Source: Flaccisagitta enflata (lineage: Eukaryota > Chaetognatha > Sagittoidea > Aphragmophora). Taken from it: 64,000 nucleotides of DNA. Positions within the stretch are counted from its first letter, which is position 1. Each line of letters begins with the position of its first letter. The stretch spans positions 77,128,001 to 77,192,000 of the forward strand of contig OZ231126.1 of the NCBI GenBank assembly GCA_965153355.1, read 5' to 3'. The translations under genes and the position numbers were made by a program. This document shows, one piece after another, positions 59,101 through 64,000 of this stretch. Below the pieces are notes generated by a model, which had not been told where the DNA came from, ran no database searches, and worked only from the letters and a program-made list of their open reading frames with translations.

Positions 59101-59817
59101 ATCTCCACTTTCCAATTCATTCGTTATCTGCTCTCGCTGCCGTTCATTCATTCATGCAATCACGCATGCTCTCGTCAATTTATTCAGCGGGCGCAATTTT
59201 CACCAACCTTCTTTTTCAAAATGTCGTCGTCGGTGTCGTCCGTTTCGTCGTCGTCGTCGTTCCCTCGGCGGTCGTCATCGTCGTCATCGTCGTCATCAGC
59301 GTCATCTTCGTTATGGTTGGTTGCCAAGTTGGGGGATTGAGTTAAGCTGACTTTAATACGGATCGAGTATCGAGGCCTTTAACCCTTTTTCTGGTCTTCC
59401 GCGTGACGGAGGAGGAGGCGGCGGCGGCGGCGGCAACAGCGCGCCGGTAGTAGTAGTAGTAGTAGTAGCAGCGGCGGTGGCGACAGTGGCAGGCGGCTAT
59501 GACAGCCCGCGTGGGGGATGCTATCATCATCGATTCGACTTCCAACCTAGCAAGACACACTTTCATATTTAGACACAAACTCAGGCGCACGTTTCCAAAT
59601 TCTCTACCTTTATACCTGGAAACGCTCACACGCAGGCGCGCGCACACACACGCTCACACGCACAAACCCTAAGTCAAAGACTCACGTCGTGCGTGCGCTC
59701 GGGCGCCGATATTTATAGAAGTTGCTGCCGGTCTTTTTTTGCCGGATATTACCCGAATGCCGATTACGAAATTGCCGAGAGTGGGAACTGCAGATGAGCT
59801 CTCAGATGAAGTTGTGT

Positions 59818-59918
<101 letters not shown>

Positions 59919-59999
59919 TCTTGTATTAATTCAAAAAGTCTTTTGTACGAAATAGGTAATACCTATCCGAAATTTGTCCATTTCTGTTTCGGCTTAGTA

Positions 60000-60343
60000 C
60001 CGTATTTTCTCCATTTATCGCCCCCCCTCCAATTAACGCCCCCTCCTCTTTGAGCTCCCCAGAACAATAATTTGAAGATGGGTAAAATAGTAAATGATCC
60101 TTAAAAGTAAACAGATTTTGCATATTTTGGTAGGTTTTTTTATGAATTTAATAAAAAACAAGCAAAAGATGTCATCTTGATACAATTTTTTGTATATTTC
60201 TGATATCTTAAGTAACATTTATTGAAAATGACATAAGAGAGTTCTCACAGATCAAAAGGGGGCGCTAATTGGAGGGTCAAATGACAATATAAGTAATCTT
60301 TTGATTTCAAAAGCGCCCGGGGCGCTAATTAGAGAAAATACGG
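60000..60343. mobile_element. MITE with CCGTATTTTCTC ends, copy 2, TA target duplication
   Basis: Ends CCGTATTTTCTCCATTTATC and GCGCTAATTAGAGAAAATAC GG, flanked by TA on both sides (59998-59999, 60344-60345). GCGCC/GGGGCGCT blocks lie inside each end. No coding sequence. It shares ends with the 28.15 kb element. Confidence 0.8.
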
Positions 60344-60399
60344 TACTTAAGTTAGGCGGTTGTTTTTCAGCTCTGGTTTCCCTGTATTTATCCCCGTGA

Positions 60400-61560
<1,161 letters not shown>

Positions 61561-61904
61561 AATGAGAGAAAAAGGCAGACAGAAAAAGAGACAATGTGGC
61601 AGATCAACAGACAGAAAAAAACATATACGGTGGACTACCGCCTTTTCGTCACCTGATTTATCGACATTTTGGATTTAACATTCAGGTTTCTTTGGTCCCA
61701 AATGTGTGTAATGTTAATGTTAATGTAATGTTAATGTAATGTAATGGTAATGTTAATTTCACCTGATTTGATAACACCTGATATAACAGCCAAACCTGAT
61801 TTTAAGTCACTTTTTTCAGGTCCCTTGGAAGTTTCTTTCCTGATTAAGTGACATTGACATTTCAGTTTAGTTATGCGATTTGAATTTTCATTGGGGCTAC
61901 GATG

Positions 61905-62134
61905 TATTATATCCCTAGAGACTTGAATCTGGGCCTTGGGGTTGGGATTTAGGCCTTGAGGGTGGGATTTGGGCCTCAAGACTGGGATTTGGGCCTCTAG
62001 GCTGGGATATGGGCCTCCAGGCTGAGATATAGGCCTGGAGGCTGAGGGAGGGGGGGTACGAAGGAGAAGAAGGAGGAATAAATTCCCCATATGTGTGAAA
62101 GCATAGGTCATCAACCCCTTTGGGGCCGCTGCCC
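61905..62134. mobile_element. TIR element with a minisatellite interior, copy 2 (left-truncated)
   Basis: Units like GGGATTTGGGCCTCAAGACT lead into GAAAGCATAGGTCATCAACC and the end TTTGGGGCCGCTGCCC, as in the right half of the element at 35.5-35.96 kb. The left terminal repeat is not found. Confidence 0.7.
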
Positions 62135-62389
62135 AAAAAGAATGAAATATCATGAGTAGATAGTTTTTTTAAGAAAAAAATTTGAATTAAAATCAGTTAT
62201 TTTATAGTAATAGTTTTTATCCCACAAGTGATTTATAGTGTCTATCTGTTTGTCATTCTTTTTGTCTTTTGCCCTGAAAGTCTTTCTGTCTGTTGACTAT
62301 TTACACAAACACTTGAATACTGACTATGATAATCAATTAGGCACTGATACTAGCTTTAATTGCTCATGAAGCTATTAAGATCAATGAGA

Positions 62390-62485
62390 GAAAATTATGA
62401 ATTCGATTTAACAACATTCGGATTCAACGACCAAAAATTTCTGGTCTCTTCAAGGTCGTTAAATCGGGTTCCCACTGTAGTTGGA
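62390..62485. repeat. Possible mariner-type element end
   Basis: The sequence GTCGTTAAATCGGGTTCCCACTGTA resembles a Tc1/mariner terminal repeat. A possible but diverged partner lies near 61625 (TACGGTGGACTACCGCC). Weakly supported. Confidence 0.35.
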
Positions 62486-62764
62486 CATACAAACAATCGA
62501 AAGGAAAAAGAATCAGACGTCCGGTAGACAATCCAACACTGCAACCAGTCTGCAGGGAATGGAAAATGAAGCATTTGCGTCTAATAAAACAAACCGTACA
62601 AGAAGAATGAAATTTCGTAATGGGCTGAAGGAAGGCATTGGGGCAAGGGCTTCGGCGTAATGGACAGAAGGGATAGCGAGTTATCGGGCTTGATTGAGAC
62701 CAACGTTCGAGTAGAAAAGACATTTTTGGTAATGTGGCATTGACGGCGATGACTATGACTACGA

Positions 62765-62773
62765 TAACGATGC

Positions 62774-62807
<34 letters not shown>

Positions 62808-62967
62808 CACATAGGAAGGTGAGGGAAAGCGGAAATGTGGAGTAAAATTAAAACGGTTGAGGAAAGTCAAATCGAATGAATAACGGTTATTATCGAGCGG
62901 AAATTCGGAAATTTCGCGCCGAGCAAGCCTCAGGAAAATGACGGCAAAGACGGGAGCCACATCCACC

Positions 62968-63026
<59 letters not shown>

Positions 63027-63030
63027 AAAC
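62765..63030. repeat. GAC and GA/GACA microsatellites
   Basis: GAC at 62772-62808 and GA passing into GACA at 62970-63027. The rest of the window to 64000 shows no gene. A Pro/Ser/His-rich open stretch at 63133-63456 is low complexity only, and a GTC repeat lies at 63530-63670. Confidence 0.9.
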
Positions 63031-64000
63031 ATGAAGTTCGTCGTCGCGTCATTTACATTAGTGATTCCACATATATTACAAAATGTCTTTGACATAAACT
63101 GTACATCCTAAGCACATCCAGTCAAACACGTTATGGTGAGTATTGCTAAAATGAAAGAGCAGACGAATTGTTTTGTTAGCTACCACATGAGTTTCCGCCT
63201 CTTGCTGCTGCCGCCTTCACCTCTCTCCACATCTATACCACCACCACCAGCATCTTTCACCACCGCTCCTGCTTTATCCACCACTCCCAAGCCCCAACTT
63301 CGCCACCACCACCATCAGCACCCACCACCATCACCACTGCCGACTCAACCACTCCCCACATCGCCACCCCCACCATCAGGGTTCTCCAGCAACGCCAAAG
63401 CCGCTTTCTTTCGTTCTTTGTCTTTTTCTTATTTTGTGGGTGCTTCGGAAATTTGAGGTTTCCGCGCGGAAACAGAAAATATTAAGTAAATGAGAATTTT
63501 CACGCCCGCGGAAATGAGAGACTTCGTACCCAGTCGTCGTCGCCGTCGTCGTCATCTTTGTCGTCGTTATCGTAGTCGTCGCTTTTGTCGTCGTCGTCTT
63601 CGTCATCATCGTCGTCGTCGATTCGACGACTTAGTCTTTATGTTGTTGCCAATGTCGTCACCATCGTCATAAAGCTTTTACATGTCGTCGTTGTTAGCCT
63701 CGTTTCTTTCATGGAAGCTACAATGACCACTTTCTTTTAAAAATGATGAAGCTACTACAACTGAGCACAACCAGTTCTGGTCATGAATGTTTCAGTCAAA
63801 ATTCTATGAAATACCAAGAATATTAAAAGGCTTCCTAAATAGACAACAAGACCATGTCACCATGCGCTACCATCATCCCCAACACAGAGAGTAATTAACG
63901 ATTCCATTTGTTTCTATATCCTTTCATGTACTGTCAGCTTAATTTTTTTTTTCCTTGCTCATTTTTCGGACTTTTTAGCGCCTCGATGTTGTTAAAATAG

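Noticed and set aside
63133-63456. Pro/Ser/His-rich open stretch as a ZFHX C-terminal exon
   Set aside because: Only low complexity; no finger or known C-terminal block and no well-placed splice sites in phase.

Overview
The window is nuclear DNA of an animal, most likely a protostome invertebrate (arthropod-like, but the phylum cannot be fixed from sequence alone). It has GT-AG introns, one very large transcription-factor gene, short and long microsatellites everywhere (CT/GA, GT/CA, TTG/CAA, TTC/GAA, TTCA, GAT) and many small non-autonomous transposons. There is nothing prokaryotic here: no operons, no CRISPR, and no rRNA or tRNA gene that I could see.

The only gene I can support is a ZFHX orthologue (zfh2 / ZFHX3 / ZFHX4 family, multi-zinc-finger and homeodomain transcription factor). 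I could reconstruct 21 exons from splice sites, phase and family similarity. Seven exons lie on the minus strand (14194 down to 4737). They carry the N-terminal third: acidic region, then C2H2 fingers in the usual family order. Fourteen exons lie on the plus strand (37586 to 54046). They carry the later fingers, four homeodomains (HD1 43.1 kb, HD2 44.3/44.7 kb, HD3 46.9/47.6 kb, HD4 51.1/52.2 kb) and part of the C-terminal region. Intron phases agree at every junction inside each half. The two halves do not overlap in homology and together follow the family order, about 1,407 + 2,765 codons. The real N-terminus, the C-terminal end and at least one exon between the halves are not in the window.

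The main result is therefore that one conserved gene is present as two halves in opposite, head-to-head orientation. A segment inverted by mis-assembly (easy among 100-500 bp GA/CT tracts) or a real inversion is the simplest reading. Joining of the halves by trans-splicing is a less likely alternative.

Layout: 1-4.7 kb, microsatellites and interspersed repeats; 4.7-14.2 kb, minus-strand ZFHX exons with foldback elements in the introns; 14.2-37.6 kb, no recognisable gene, but satellites, SSRs and MITE-like elements; 37.6-54.0 kb, plus-strand ZFHX exons; 54.0-64.0 kb, probably a long ZFHX intron or downstream DNA, with SSRs, minisatellites and MITEs.

Other points: introns of this gene are often mostly microsatellite, with CT tracts just before acceptors and GA tracts growing directly out of donors. 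A family of about 14 interspersed elements has terminal hairpins whose arms covary. A conserved zinc finger appears to have lost its helix to a poly-alanine expansion.
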